This document shows positions 16,726 through 25,187 of a DNA stretch of 64,000 nt, piece by piece (the first letter of the stretch is position 1; each line of letters starts with the position of its first letter). The DNA is taken from contig CAYMIN010000002.1 in assembly GCA_964390495.1 (NCBI GenBank), forward strand, positions 186,001 to 250,000. The letters are read 5' to 3'. The notes beneath the pieces were generated by a model. It had not been told where the DNA came from, made no database searches, and worked only from the letters and a program-made list of their open reading frames with translations. A program made the translations under genes and the position numbers. This DNA is from UBA11051 sp964390495 (GTDB taxonomy: Bacteria > Armatimonadota > Zipacnadia > Zipacnadales > UBA11051).

Positions 16726-18120
16726 ATGGCACACGGTATCAAACTAGTAGCTCCGGCGGTGGTGCCACCACTGGATCAGGGCTTTCGGCCCGCGGTGTTG
16801 GCGGACCGGGCATTTCTCGACGAGGTTGGGAAATCGGGCCAAAGCGTACCTCTAGGCATCGCTCTGGAGCGCAATGACGCAGCACTCAGCGTGTACCAAA
16901 CCAAGGTATTCGCACCAGATGCGCCAGGAGTCGAAGCCAACTTGCAGTATGTCGAGCGGCTGGTAAAGTTTTTGCTGTGGCAGCGCGGTGGATGGAACAT
17001 CACCATCGCCGGTGATGCGCGGACGGCCGAGCACATCAAACAGGCCTATGCCGCCGACGGTATCCGAGCCTTCGACGCCGATCTGATGGCCGGCGTCTAT
17101 GAGCAGCCTTTCACGGTGGAGAATGTGCCTTACGAGGAGTTGCCGGAGGCCTCCGAGGGTACGGTGGCCCTCGGCGGGCATCTGGAGGGCTGTCGTATCG
17201 GCTTTGACCTGGGTGCCAGCGACCGCAAGACCAGTGCCGTGCTGGACGGGGAAGCGGTTTTTTCCGAGGAAGTCGTCTGGGACCCGAAGAGTCAAGCCGA
17301 CCCGCAGTACCACTACGAGGGTGTGGTGGACTGCATCAAGCGGGCCGCCGAGCACCTCCCGCACGTAGATGCCATTGGCGGTAGCGCAGCCGGCATTTAT
17401 ATCAACAATCGCGCTCTGGTCGCCTCGCTTTTCCGGAGCATCCCTAAGGACCAGTTCGACGCCAAGATTAAGCAGATGTTCGTCCGGATCGGCAAGGAGT
17501 TCGGAGTGCCGCTGGTAGTGGTGAATGACGGCGAGGTCACGGCGCTGGCCGGGGCCATGAGCCTGGAGGACGGCGGAGTGTTGGGCATCGCGATGGGCTC
17601 CAGCGAGGCCGGCGGGTATGTGACGCTGGACAGAAATATCACCGGCTGGCTTAACGAGCTCGCCTTTTGCCCGGTTGACTACAATCCCGACGGTCCGGTG
17701 GATGAATGGTCGGGGGATTACGGGGTCGGCTCGCAGTACTTCTCCCAGCAGTGCGTGGCACGGCTGGTGCCGGTGGCCGGAATCGAGTTGGACCCCGAAA
17801 TGGGTCAGCCGGAGCAGTTGGAGGCCGTCCAGGAGCTGATGGCTGAAGGTGATGAGCGGGCGCGGCGGATCATGGAGACGATCGGCTGTTACCTCGGCTA
17901 TGCCATTGCTCACTATGCGGATTTTTACGATCTGAAGCATGTACTGGTGCTGGGGCGAGTGACCTCGGGCGAGGGCGGCCGCGTTATTATCGAGGGCGCT
18001 AAGGGCATCCTGACGCAGGAATTTCCTGAGCTGGCCGAGCAGGTAAGCGTGCAGATACCGGATGAGACCAGCCGCCGCGTCGGTCAGGCAATTGCGGCCG
18101 CTAGTCTGCCAGAGCTCTAA
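16726..18120 (+). CDS. ROK-like ASKHA-fold protein (putative sugar kinase)
   Basis: This 464-residue protein has an actin/hexokinase-fold ATPase core from about residue 157: RIGFDLGASDRKTSAVLDGE is the first phosphate loop, AIGGSAAGIYINN follows, NDGEVTALAGAM is the loop that holds the catalytic Asp in ROK kinases, and LVLGRVTSGEGG is a late glycine-rich loop. About 150 residues precede this core, longer than in ordinary ROK proteins; that part has a SVYQTKVFAPD segment and may itself be a degenerate half of the fold. A sugar kinase role is likely but not proven. The ATG follows GGGAGAG. The next gene encodes a PIG-L deacetylase 45 bp downstream, a pairing that would suit N-acetylated sugar catabolism. 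Confidence 0.7.
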   Translation: MAHGIKLVAPAVVPPLDQGFRPAVLADRAFLDEVGKSGQSVPLGIALERNDAALSVYQTKVFAPDAPGVEANLQYVERLVKFLLWQRGGWNITIAGDARTAEHIKQAYAADGIRAFDADLMAGVYEQPFTVENVPYEELPEASEGTVALGGHLEGCRIGFDLGASDRKTSAVLDGEAVFSEEVVWDPKSQADPQYHYEGVVDCIKRAAEHLPHVDAIGGSAAGIYINNRALVASLFRSIPKDQFDAKIKQMFVRIGKEFGVPLVVVNDGEVTALAGAMSLEDGGVLGIAMGSSEAGGYVTLDRNITGWLNELAFCPVDYNPDGPVDEWSGDYGVGSQYFSQQCVARLVPVAGIELDPEMGQPEQLEAVQELMAEGDERARRIMETIGCYLGYAIAHYADFYDLKHVLVLGRVTSGEGGRVIIEGAKGILTQEFPELAEQVSVQIPDETSRRVGQAIAAASLPEL

Positions 18121-18165
18121 AGGAGCGCCCAGTTCTCCAGGCCTTACTTGAGAGGAAGCGATGAG

Positions 18166-19014
18166 ATGGATTTCACACAGCAAGGTGCAGAGCTTTTTAT
18201 TCCTGATGGCACTCCGGAGTCGCAGGCTTTCGCGCGCACCACCCACATGGCTGTCGGTGCCCACCAGGACGACCTGGAGATCATGGCCTATGACGGCATC
18301 CTGAAGTGCTTCGGGGAGCCCCAGCAGTGGTTCTGCGGCATCACCGTGACCAATGGTGGTGGCAGCCCGCGCGACGCCTTGTACGCCGACTATACCGACG
18401 AGCAGATGCAGGTTGTGCGCCGTCAGGAGCAGAAGAAGGCCGCCTATACCGGCGAGTATGGGGCACAGGTGCTGCTTGACTTCGCCAGCAGCCAGGTCAA
18501 GGAGACCGACAAGGAGGCGGTCCGCGCGGACCTGAAGGGGGTCATCGAGGCGGCTCGGCCTGATGTCATCTACACCCACAATTTCGCCGACAAGCACGAT
18601 ACTCACGTGGCCGTTGCACTGCGGGTAGTCGAGGTGCTCAGGGCATTGCCGGCCGAGGCCCGACCCGCCAAGCTCTACGGCTGCGAGGTGTGGCGCGATC
18701 TCGACTGGATGATAGACGATGACAAGGTCGCGTTTGATGTGGCCGGTCATGAGAATTTGGAGATGGCGCTGTTGGGTGTGTTTGATTCCCAGGACTGCGG
18801 CGGCAAGCGCTACGATTTGGCGAGTATGGGCCGGCGGGTGGCCAACGCCACCTACCATGCGAGCCATGAGGTTGATGTCACCCAGTCCATGATCTTCGGC
18901 ATGGACCTGACGCCGCTGCTTGAGGATGAAACTCTAGGCATTGACACTTTAGTAGCGCAGCACATCAGCCGTTTCGCTGCCGATGTCAGTGACCGGATCG
19001 GCAGAATGACCTGA
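18166..19014 (+). CDS. PIG-L family deacetylase
   Basis: This 282-residue protein is a zinc-dependent N-deacetylase of the PIG-L/LmbE family. The signature AHQDDLE places His33, Asp35 and Asp36 where the family has AHPDDE, and THNFADKHDTHVAV (His144, Asp145, His147) holds the third metal ligand. Such enzymes remove acetyl groups from GlcNAc-type substrates. ATG at 18166 lies about ten bases after GAGAGGA; an in-frame TTG at 18148 is less likely. It lies 45 bp after the ROK-like gene and is followed by a perfect inverted repeat at 19039-19067, so these two probably form one transcript. Confidence 0.85.
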   Translation: MDFTQQGAELFIPDGTPESQAFARTTHMAVGAHQDDLEIMAYDGILKCFGEPQQWFCGITVTNGGGSPRDALYADYTDEQMQVVRRQEQKKAAYTGEYGAQVLLDFASSQVKETDKEAVRADLKGVIEAARPDVIYTHNFADKHDTHVAVALRVVEVLRALPAEARPAKLYGCEVWRDLDWMIDDDKVAFDVAGHENLEMALLGVFDSQDCGGKRYDLASMGRRVANATYHASHEVDVTQSMIFGMDLTPLLEDETLGIDTLVAQHISRFAADVSDRIGRMT

Positions 19015-19030
19015 GGCGGCTGGGGTAGGG

Positions 19031-19070
19031 CAAAGCATAAGCGGAGGCCTATGGTAGGCCTCCGCTTTGT
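19031..19070. terminator. Bidirectional hairpin between convergent genes
   Basis: A perfect 13-bp inverted repeat (AAGCGGAGGCCTA at 19039-19051, TAGGCCTCCGCTT at 19055-19067) has a TGG loop; CAAAGC and GCTTTG add a partial outer pairing. It sits 24 bp after the PIG-L stop and 52 bp beyond the last amidohydrolase stop on the other strand. The T-run on the plus strand is short (CTTTGT). Confidence 0.75.
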
Positions 19071-19118
19071 CGTGGGTCGCAGGTCAGTCAATTCCAGACT
19101 TTTCGCCGGTGCGGCTAG

Positions 19119-20009
19119 CTACAGCCTCAAAATGCGCTCGGCATTCTCGTGCGTGATTTTGTCATAGACTTGTTGCGAAATCTTGTCTGCGGCCAGGCCC
19201 TCATTCATGAAATTGAGCAGGTTCACCAGCACGTTTTCGCGATTGGACGGGGCGCAGACATCGGTGCCGAAGCAAAGCTGATCCTGCAGCTCGTGCATGA
19301 ACCAGTAGCCGAACTCCGGATCACGGCTGACGGCATTATAGCCGCTTCCCGCCGACAGATCGCCGATTACATTAGGATATTTCTGCATCAATTCAACAAC
19401 CCGTCCGCCCTCGACCACCGGCTCGTTGGGGTAACCGGCCCAGTTGTCCTCATTAACGTCGCCGCTGATATGCGACCACCACGGCTGTGAGTGGCATAGC
19501 CATACCAGGTCCGGATGCTTCTGGATCTGCTGCTCGAAGCGCGGCAATCCCAGCTCGTCTATCAGGCCATACATGCCACCATCGCGAGTCGCTACGTGAA
19601 AGGTCAGCGGAATGCCGACCTTCTCGACGTGATCGAAGAGGTTCTCGACACGCGGGTCGTCGAAGTAGAGATTGCAGCACACCTCGCCGATGCCCCGGCA
19701 GCCGATGTCCTTGTAGTATGACAGCATGTAGCCCAGATCGGCCTCCGGCGTATTGTAGCACTGGCGCGGATCAATGTTGCAGAAGGGGATGAAGCGGTCG
19801 GGATACCGCTCCCAGACCCCGAATATCTCCTCATTGGACTGTATCACCGGTACGTTATCAGGATTGGTGCAGGGCAGCAGCACGCCTTTGTCAATGCCGG
19901 CATGGTCGTACATCTCGATAAGCTCCCAGGGCGTGGCGAAGCAGTCTTCGCGGCCCGGCCAGGGCATTGTCCGCTTCGGCGTTGTGTGGACATGAATATC
20001 AATAACCAT
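19119..20009 (-). CDS. Amidohydrolase paralogue 1 (last in array)
   Basis: This 296-residue amidohydrolase is the promoter-distal member of a five-gene tandem array. It has VIDIHVHTT at the N-terminus (metal HxH), FIPFCNIDPR, GCRGIGEVCCNLYFDDPR, TFHVATRDGG, LCHSQPWW, GDLSAGSGYNAVSRDP and FGTDVCAPSNR, so the five usual metal-binding positions are all filled. The fold group (Amidohydro_2) includes hydrolases, hydratases and decarboxylases, so the reaction is open. ATG at 20009 gives the same length as its paralogues and lies after GAGGTG; ATG at 20012 and GTG at 20018 are alternatives. The gene ends 50 bp from a hairpin that could stop the operon. Confidence 0.85.
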   Translation of the reverse strand: MVIDIHVHTTPKRTMPWPGREDCFATPWELIEMYDHAGIDKGVLLPCTNPDNVPVIQSNEEIFGVWERYPDRFIPFCNIDPRQCYNTPEADLGYMLSYYKDIGCRGIGEVCCNLYFDDPRVENLFDHVEKVGIPLTFHVATRDGGMYGLIDELGLPRFEQQIQKHPDLVWLCHSQPWWSHISGDVNEDNWAGYPNEPVVEGGRVVELMQKYPNVIGDLSAGSGYNAVSRDPEFGYWFMHELQDQLCFGTDVCAPSNRENVLVNLLNFMNEGLAADKISQQVYDKITHENAERILRL

Positions 20010-20063
20010 CATTGGCACCTCGGTCGGTTTGGTGATTTGCTCTACTGGTCAAGTATGTATGGC

Positions 20064-20954
20064 TTAGAGTCTCAGCACGTGCTGGGCGTTTCCGAAGGCA
20101 ATCTTGTCAAACACTTCCTGTGTGATGTTGCCTTTCGCGAGTGCGTCCTTCAGGAAGTTGGCGAGATTAATCAGAACATTGTCACGGTTGCTAGGAGCGC
20201 AGACATCGGTACCGAAACACAGTTGGTTCTGGAACTCCTCAAAAAACCAGTAGCCGAACTGCGGGTCGCGGCTGACGGCGTTGTAGCCGCTGCCGGCGGA
20301 AAGATCGCCGATTACGTTGGGGTACTTGTGCATCAGTTCGACCACGCGCCCGCCTTCGGTAACCGGGCCTTTCGGGTAGCTACCCCAATTGTCTTCATTG
20401 ACATCGCCGCTGATATGGGACCACCACGGCTGCGAGTGGCAGAGCCAAATGAGGTCCGGGAACTTCTGAATCGCCTTCTCGAAGCGGGGCAGACCCGGCT
20501 CATCTATCAGTCCGTAGGTATTGCCATCGCGGGTGGCGATATGGAAGCACAGCGGCATCTGGCACTTCTCGGCATGATGGAACAGGTTCTCGACGCGCGG
20601 ATCATCGTAGGAGAGATTGCAGCAGACCTCGCCGATGCCGCGACAGCCGTGGTCCTTGTACCAACCGATATAGTAGGAGAGGTCCTCCTCCGGATTGTTA
20701 ACCCACAGGCGCGGGTCAATATTGCAGAAGGGGATAAAGCGGTGCGGGTACTGCTCGACGATCGCCAGAATTTCCTCATTCGACTGAATACAGTGGATGC
20801 CCTCGGGGTTGGCATTGGGCAGCAGTACGCCTTGCGCTATGCCCACGCTATCGTACATCTCAATAAGCTGTTCGGGGGTAGCTAAGGTCTCATCGCGACC
20901 GCGCCAGGGAATGCTCGGCATCGCGGTGGTATGGACGTGGATGTCTATAAACAT
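20064..20954 (-). CDS. Amidohydrolase paralogue 2
   Basis: This is a 296-residue array member. Metal positions are His6 and His8 (FIDIHVHTT), His138 (LCFHIATRDG), His173 (LCHSQPWWSH) and Asp250 (FGTDVCAPSNRDN). It is the closest visible relative of paralogue 1, sharing SGDVNEDNW, GYNAVSRDP and the CCNL block. The segment after the HxH (AMPSIPWRGRDE) differs from its neighbours; in this family that loop closes over the active site, so it may set the substrate. The gap to paralogue 3 upstream is 39 bp. Confidence 0.85.
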   Translation of the reverse strand: MFIDIHVHTTAMPSIPWRGRDETLATPEQLIEMYDSVGIAQGVLLPNANPEGIHCIQSNEEILAIVEQYPHRFIPFCNIDPRLWVNNPEEDLSYYIGWYKDHGCRGIGEVCCNLSYDDPRVENLFHHAEKCQMPLCFHIATRDGNTYGLIDEPGLPRFEKAIQKFPDLIWLCHSQPWWSHISGDVNEDNWGSYPKGPVTEGGRVVELMHKYPNVIGDLSAGSGYNAVSRDPQFGYWFFEEFQNQLCFGTDVCAPSNRDNVLINLANFLKDALAKGNITQEVFDKIAFGNAQHVLRL

Positions 20955-20993
20955 CTTGGCCCTCGCTCTTTGCGTCTCTGCTCTGGCGGACTG

Positions 20994-21881
20994 CTAGAGC
21001 TGCAGCAGCCGCTCGGCATTCTGGTGCGAGACCTTGTCGAAGACCTCCTGGCTGATCTTGCCCTCGGCCAGACCTGCCTCCATGAAGTTTTTCAGGTTAA
21101 TGAGAACGTTGTCACGGTTGCTGGGCGCGCAGACATCGGTACCGAAGCAGAGTTTGTCCTGAAACTCGGTGAGAAAGGCATAGCCGAACTCCGGGTCCCG
21201 GCTCACGGAGTTGTAACCGCTGCCGGCGGAGAGATCGCCATAGACATTGGGATAGCGCAGTAGCTCAGGCACCTTGCCGCCCTCAGTTACCGGGCCTTTG
21301 GGGTAGCCGCCACGGGTCTCGTCGGTGACGTCGCCGCTGATTTCCGACCAGAAGGCCTGCGAGTGGCACAGGAACCTGAGTTCCGGGAAGGTCTCGACAG
21401 TCTTCTGGAAGCGGGGCAGGTGCAGGTCGTCAACGATGCCATAGATGCCGCCCTGATGCGTAGCCACATGGAAGGTCAGCAGCATGCCGGTCTTCTCGGC
21501 GTGGCCGAACAGATTCTGCATCAGCGGATCGTCGAAATACAGGTTGGCGCAGACTTCGCCGATCCCCGGACAGCCCTGGTCTCGGTAGTACTCCATCAGA
21601 TAGCTGAGGTCGGCATCGGGCGAATTGGCTATCATTCTTGGATCAATGTTGCAGAAGGGAATGAAGCGCCCCGGGTAGCTCTCCGCGATCTCGATGGCGC
21701 TTTCGTTGGACTGCACGACATGGGCGCACTCCGGGTTCACCCCCGGTAGGATCACCGCCTTGGCGATGCCGACCTCATCGTACATCTCGATGAGTTCATC
21801 CGGCGTCGCATAGGTCTGATCAGTGCCATAGCGGTTGGGACCGCGCTGGTCTCTCGTATGCACGTGAATATCTATGAACAT
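20994..21881 (-). CDS. Amidohydrolase paralogue 3
   Basis: This is a 295-residue array member with FIDIHVHTRDQRG, TFHVATHQGG, LCHSQAFWSE, SGDVTDETRGG and FGTDVCAPSNRDN. Compared with paralogues 1, 2 and 4 it has LLRYPNVYG rather than the KYPN segment, and its N-terminal loop (DQRGPNRYGTDQT) is different. ATG at 21881 follows AGGAGAGG; the frame stays open 21 codons further upstream, but that part has no homology to the paralogues. The 114-bp gap to paralogue 4 is the widest in the array and could hold an internal promoter. Confidence 0.85.
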   Translation of the reverse strand: MFIDIHVHTRDQRGPNRYGTDQTYATPDELIEMYDEVGIAKAVILPGVNPECAHVVQSNESAIEIAESYPGRFIPFCNIDPRMIANSPDADLSYLMEYYRDQGCPGIGEVCANLYFDDPLMQNLFGHAEKTGMLLTFHVATHQGGIYGIVDDLHLPRFQKTVETFPELRFLCHSQAFWSEISGDVTDETRGGYPKGPVTEGGKVPELLRYPNVYGDLSAGSGYNSVSRDPEFGYAFLTEFQDKLCFGTDVCAPSNRDNVLINLKNFMEAGLAEGKISQEVFDKVSHQNAERLLQL

Positions 21882-21995
21882 GTTCTGCCTCTCCTCTTTT
21901 AGAACTAGGCCAAGGTTTTTGCTGAAAAGGTGCGGGGAACTCACTATTTTGAAACAAAGCCGGTGCCCCGCACGCCGTTCCCTGAATAATCGAGG

Positions 21996-22886
21996 TTAGA
22001 GCTTCAGAACTCGTTGTGCATTCTGGTGCGAGATCTTATCGAACACCTGCTGGCTGATTTTGCCCTGGGCCAGGCCATCTTCGAGGAAGTGTTTCAGGTT
22101 GATCAGAACGTTGTTGCGATTGCTCGGCTGGCAGACATCGGTGGCGAAACAAAGCTGGTCCTGAAACTCGTTCATGAACCAGTAGCCGAACTCCGGATCA
22201 CGGCTGACGGCATTGTAGCCGCTGCCGGCGGAGAGATCGCCATAGATGTTCGGATACTTCCGCATCAGTTCGACCACGCGGCCGCCCTCGACTACCGGGC
22301 CCTTGGGATAGCCGCCCCATTCATCCTCCTTGACATCCCCGCTCATGTAAGCCCACCACGACTGCGAGTGTGCCAGCCAGGTGATGCCGGGGAACTGCTG
22401 GACCGTTTTCTCGAAGCGGGGGAGACCGAAATCATCTATCACCCCATAGATATTTCCCTCGCGGGTGGCAATATGAAAGGTACAAGGCATATCGCATTTC
22501 TCGGCATGATGAAACAGATTCCAGACGCGTGGATCATCCCAGTAAAGATTAAACGTCATCTCACCGATACCCCGACAGCCTTTATCCTTATAGTGGTTGA
22601 TAACGAAGGACAGGTCCACATCAGGCGAGTTGCGCAGCAGGCGCGGGTCAATGTTACAGAAGGGGATGAAGCGGTCGGGGTATTTTTCGGCGATCATCAG
22701 GATGTCTTCATTGCTCTGGGTCAGGTAATTGCACTCGGGGATGACCAGCGGGAGCATGACACCTTTGTCAATGCCGACTTCGTCGTACATTTCGATGTAC
22801 TGCTCGGGCGAGGGCGGGCCTTGGCTGTCCGGACCCCACGCCAGATCAGAAATCATCGCTATATGGATGTGCATGTCAATAAACAT
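21996..22886 (-). CDS. Amidohydrolase paralogue 4
   Basis: This is a 296-residue array member with FIDMHIHIAMISD, TFHIATREGN, LAHSQSWWAY, SGDVKEDEWGG and ATDVCQPSNRNN. The Cys before the catalytic His in LCHSQ is Ala here and in paralogue 5, and Gly before the last metal Asp is Ala. The EMTFNLYWDDPRVWNLFHH block also differs from the CCNL form. ATG at 22886 follows GGAGG at seven bases; an in-frame ATG ten codons upstream has no such site. Confidence 0.85.
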   Translation of the reverse strand: MFIDMHIHIAMISDLAWGPDSQGPPSPEQYIEMYDEVGIDKGVMLPLVIPECNYLTQSNEDILMIAEKYPDRFIPFCNIDPRLLRNSPDVDLSFVINHYKDKGCRGIGEMTFNLYWDDPRVWNLFHHAEKCDMPCTFHIATREGNIYGVIDDFGLPRFEKTVQQFPGITWLAHSQSWWAYMSGDVKEDEWGGYPKGPVVEGGRVVELMRKYPNIYGDLSAGSGYNAVSRDPEFGYWFMNEFQDQLCFATDVCQPSNRNNVLINLKHFLEDGLAQGKISQQVFDKISHQNAQRVLKL

Positions 22887-22948
22887 ATCGAGCCTCCAAT
22901 ACGCTTTCGCCCACAATGGGCGTAATTGAGACGGCTTGGCTTATCAAT

Positions 22949-23839
22949 TCACAGGCCGAGCACCCGCTCGGCATTGCGGTGCGTGACCTTGTCGAATACC
23001 TCCTGAGAGAGCTTGCCGCTAGCCAGGCCCTCCTCCAGGAAGGTCTTCAGGTAGATGAGCAGGTTGTCTTTCTGGTCCAGCTTGTAGCAGTCGGTGCCGA
23101 ACAGCAGCCGGTCCTGGAACTCGGTCAGAAACCCATAGCCGAAGTCGGGATCGCGGCTGACGGCGTTGTAGCCGCTGCCGGCGGAGAGGTCGCCGTGCAG
23201 GCTTGGGTAGCGCCTCAGCAGCTCCGGAACGCGCCCGCCCTCAACTACCGGTCCCTCCGGATATCCGCCCCAGTTATCCGCATTGACGTCGGCGCTGATA
23301 TGCGACCAGAACGGCTGCGAGTGGGCCAGGAATACCAGGTCCGGAAACTCCTGCAGGGTCTTCTCCAGGCGCGGAAGTCCCAACTCATCTATAAACCCGT
23401 AAATCCCGCCCTCGCGCGTGGCGACATGGAAAGTCAGCGGCATCTGGCAGGCCTCAGCGTGATGGAACAGGTTCCAGCAGCGCGGATCGTCGAAGTAGAG
23501 ATTGGCCGTAATCTCGCCGATACCTCTGCAGCCTTTTTCTTTGTAGTGGTTGATAGCGAACGACAGGTCCACCTCGGGCGAGTTCATGGACAGCCTCGGG
23601 TCAATGCCGCAGAAGGGGATCAGGCGATCTGGGTAGCGTGCGGCGGCCAGTAGAATGTCCTCATTGGACTGGACTGCGGCTCTAGGTTCCGGTTGCGTCG
23701 CCGGCAAGATCACGCCTTTGGCGATCCCGACTTCATCATACATCTGCACCAGCTCTTCGGGGTTGCCGATGCCTTTATCCGCCAGCGGCCGCATTTCGCG
23801 GGGATAGATGGTGGTATGGGCGTGAATGTCTATGAACAT
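22949..23839 (-). CDS. Amidohydrolase paralogue 5 (first in array)
   Basis: This is the 296-residue promoter-proximal array member: FIDIHAHTTIYPREM, TFHVATREGG, LAHSQPFWSH, SADVNADNWGG and FGTDCYKLDQKDN. It is the most divergent around the last metal Asp (CYKLDQK in place of VCAPSNR) and has FCGIDPR instead of FCNIDPR. With paralogue 4 it shares the Ala before the catalytic His and the FAINHYK/FVINHYK segment, so the two are probably sisters. The array begins about 120 bp downstream of a minus-strand terminator at 23957-23992, so it must have its own promoter; I could not identify it. Confidence 0.85.
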   Translation of the reverse strand: MFIDIHAHTTIYPREMRPLADKGIGNPEELVQMYDEVGIAKGVILPATQPEPRAAVQSNEDILLAAARYPDRLIPFCGIDPRLSMNSPEVDLSFAINHYKEKGCRGIGEITANLYFDDPRCWNLFHHAEACQMPLTFHVATREGGIYGFIDELGLPRLEKTLQEFPDLVFLAHSQPFWSHISADVNADNWGGYPEGPVVEGGRVPELLRRYPSLHGDLSAGSGYNAVSRDPDFGYGFLTEFQDRLLFGTDCYKLDQKDNLLIYLKTFLEEGLASGKLSQEVFDKVTHRNAERVLGL

Positions 23840-23956
23840 CTTGCTGTCTCCGTTCGCGCGACGGTCTGGTACCGCTCTACCACGGCACCATTCGCTTCTG
23901 CACCGCGGAGTCCTTCAAATCGGGCCGAAGCGGTTGCTTCTGCGGCGGCTCAAACA

Positions 23957-23992
23957 ATCAAAAGGCCCGCTCTGCTGGTGCAAAGCGGGCCT
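23957..23992 (-). terminator. Intrinsic terminator of the SDR-like gene
   Basis: Read on the minus strand, AGGCCCGCT and AGCGGGCCT form a 9-bp stem around a 12-nt loop, followed by TTTTG. It lies 24 bp beyond the stop of the gene at 24016-25065 and separates it from the amidohydrolase array. Confidence 0.8.
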
Positions 23993-24015
23993 GGCCGGGC
24001 TGATGCTCTGCCGGT

Positions 24016-25065
24016 CTAGTAGACGTGATCGGCCTTGCCGAACATCGTGGGTAGGTTCCAGTCCTCGCCGTCGTTGGCAACCCAGTTGGCCGCAGCCGCG
24101 ATCATCTCATCCACCCCGTCGCGGTATGGGCCGAACTGCTCGACGCAGAAGCTGTCATTAGCGATCAGGGCGGTGTCGGCTCGCTCACCGACGAACTTGG
24201 GCTCTTTGCCGATAACCTCACTGAGCTTGCCGCAGATCACCTCAACATCGGTGACCGGGCCGGCCACATTGAGGATAGTCGGCGGGTTGGCGGCGATGTC
24301 GAAGCCGCGCAGGGCCCGGTCAATCGCGTCTCGCTGCGAAATCAAGTTCACGTAGGGCATTTCGAGCGAGATATTCTCTCCGCTAGCGATCATGCGGGCC
24401 AGGTCAACCAGCACGCCGTAGCATAGATGCTGGGAGTACATCAGCCGATAGTGGGTCACGGCTTGATGCTTGTGTCCGTGAGCGCTGGTGTTGAAGGCGG
24501 TTTCGCGGGCCAGAATCGAGTAGCCGTAGATGCCCTGCGGATTCAGCGTGGTCGCTTCGGTGGCTCCGCCCAGCGCCGGATCGGTATGCGGATAGGGATT
24601 GCCGGACGAGAAGTTGAGGATCTTGGACTTGCTATACTTGACCCCTACATTGGCCGGCAGAATGGCGTTGAGCAGGATCGCCTTGCCGGGGTCGCCGGCT
24701 GAACCGAACTTGAAGCCGAGCATGAAGACCAGATTCTCGGCGTCGGGTAGCTCGGCCAGCTCGTCTGGGTTGCTGAGGTCGCCGGCGAAGCACTCACAGC
24801 CCCAGCTCTCGAAGCGCTCGCGCGACTGCTTGGCGTAGTCGGTGATGAACAGGCCCGCGACCATCATCTTGCGGTCGCTGACACCGGCTTCCCGGTCCGC
24901 TCGCACCAGCGTCTCCACCAGCTCGGGACCGACCTTGCCGTCGCCGCCGATCACCATCATATCGCCCTGGAGGTTGGCCATCATTTCGACCAGCCCGGCA
25001 GTCGGCTCGGTCATGAAGTCGCGCAACTGCTCAGTATTCTCGATGTCGGAAATGCTAGTCATCAT
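24016..25065 (-). CDS. NAD-dependent epimerase-like SDR without catalytic lysine
   Basis: This 349-residue protein has an extended-SDR Rossmann fold: VIGGDGKVGPELVETLVRA near residue 38 is the nucleotide loop, and ILNFSSGNPYP provides the SS of the active site. The catalytic Tyr180 sits in GIYGYSILARE, but the Lys that should follow four residues later is Ile184, so ordinary epimerase or dehydratase catalysis is doubtful. The C-terminal half (LNVAGPVTDVEVICGKLSEV) follows the epimerase pattern. ATG at 25065 or 25062 follows GGAAGGG and fits a promoter at 25133-25161; the frame is open much further upstream but that part overlaps the nuclease gene. The gene is followed by a clear terminator and is monocistronic. 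Confidence 0.75.
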   Translation of the reverse strand: MMTSISDIENTEQLRDFMTEPTAGLVEMMANLQGDMMVIGGDGKVGPELVETLVRADREAGVSDRKMMVAGLFITDYAKQSRERFESWGCECFAGDLSNPDELAELPDAENLVFMLGFKFGSAGDPGKAILLNAILPANVGVKYSKSKILNFSSGNPYPHTDPALGGATEATTLNPQGIYGYSILARETAFNTSAHGHKHQAVTHYRLMYSQHLCYGVLVDLARMIASGENISLEMPYVNLISQRDAIDRALRGFDIAANPPTILNVAGPVTDVEVICGKLSEVIGKEPKFVGERADTALIANDSFCVEQFGPYRDGVDEMIAAAANWVANDGEDWNLPTMFGKADHVY

Positions 25066-25132
25066 TGAACCCTTCCATGCTGGCACTGCCTTGCGGTCCA
25101 CAGGCCATCGTGCTGTGTAGAATTGAAAATAG

Positions 25133-25161
25133 AGTATAGCGCGTGCGGGCAGATATGGCAA
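25133..25161 (-). promoter_or_regulatory. Sigma70-type promoter for the SDR-like gene
   Basis: On the minus strand TTGCCA (25161-25156) and TATACT (25138-25133) are 17 bp apart, about 68 bp before the ATG. Its position supports the short form of the downstream gene over longer in-frame starts. Confidence 0.65.
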
Positions 25162-25187
25162 GGTTCTGGAGCCGTGATGCCACAACC

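Noticed and set aside
16852..18867. 671-codon open frame on the minus strand
   Set aside because: It is antisense to the ROK-like and PIG-L genes, which have clear motifs and ribosome sites; long shadow frames are expected at this GC content.
23860..23925. T-box-like sequence (GGTACCGC, CACCGCGGAGTCC) on the plus strand
   Set aside because: It faces the end of a minus-strand gene, has no downstream plus-strand gene and lacks the specifier stem.
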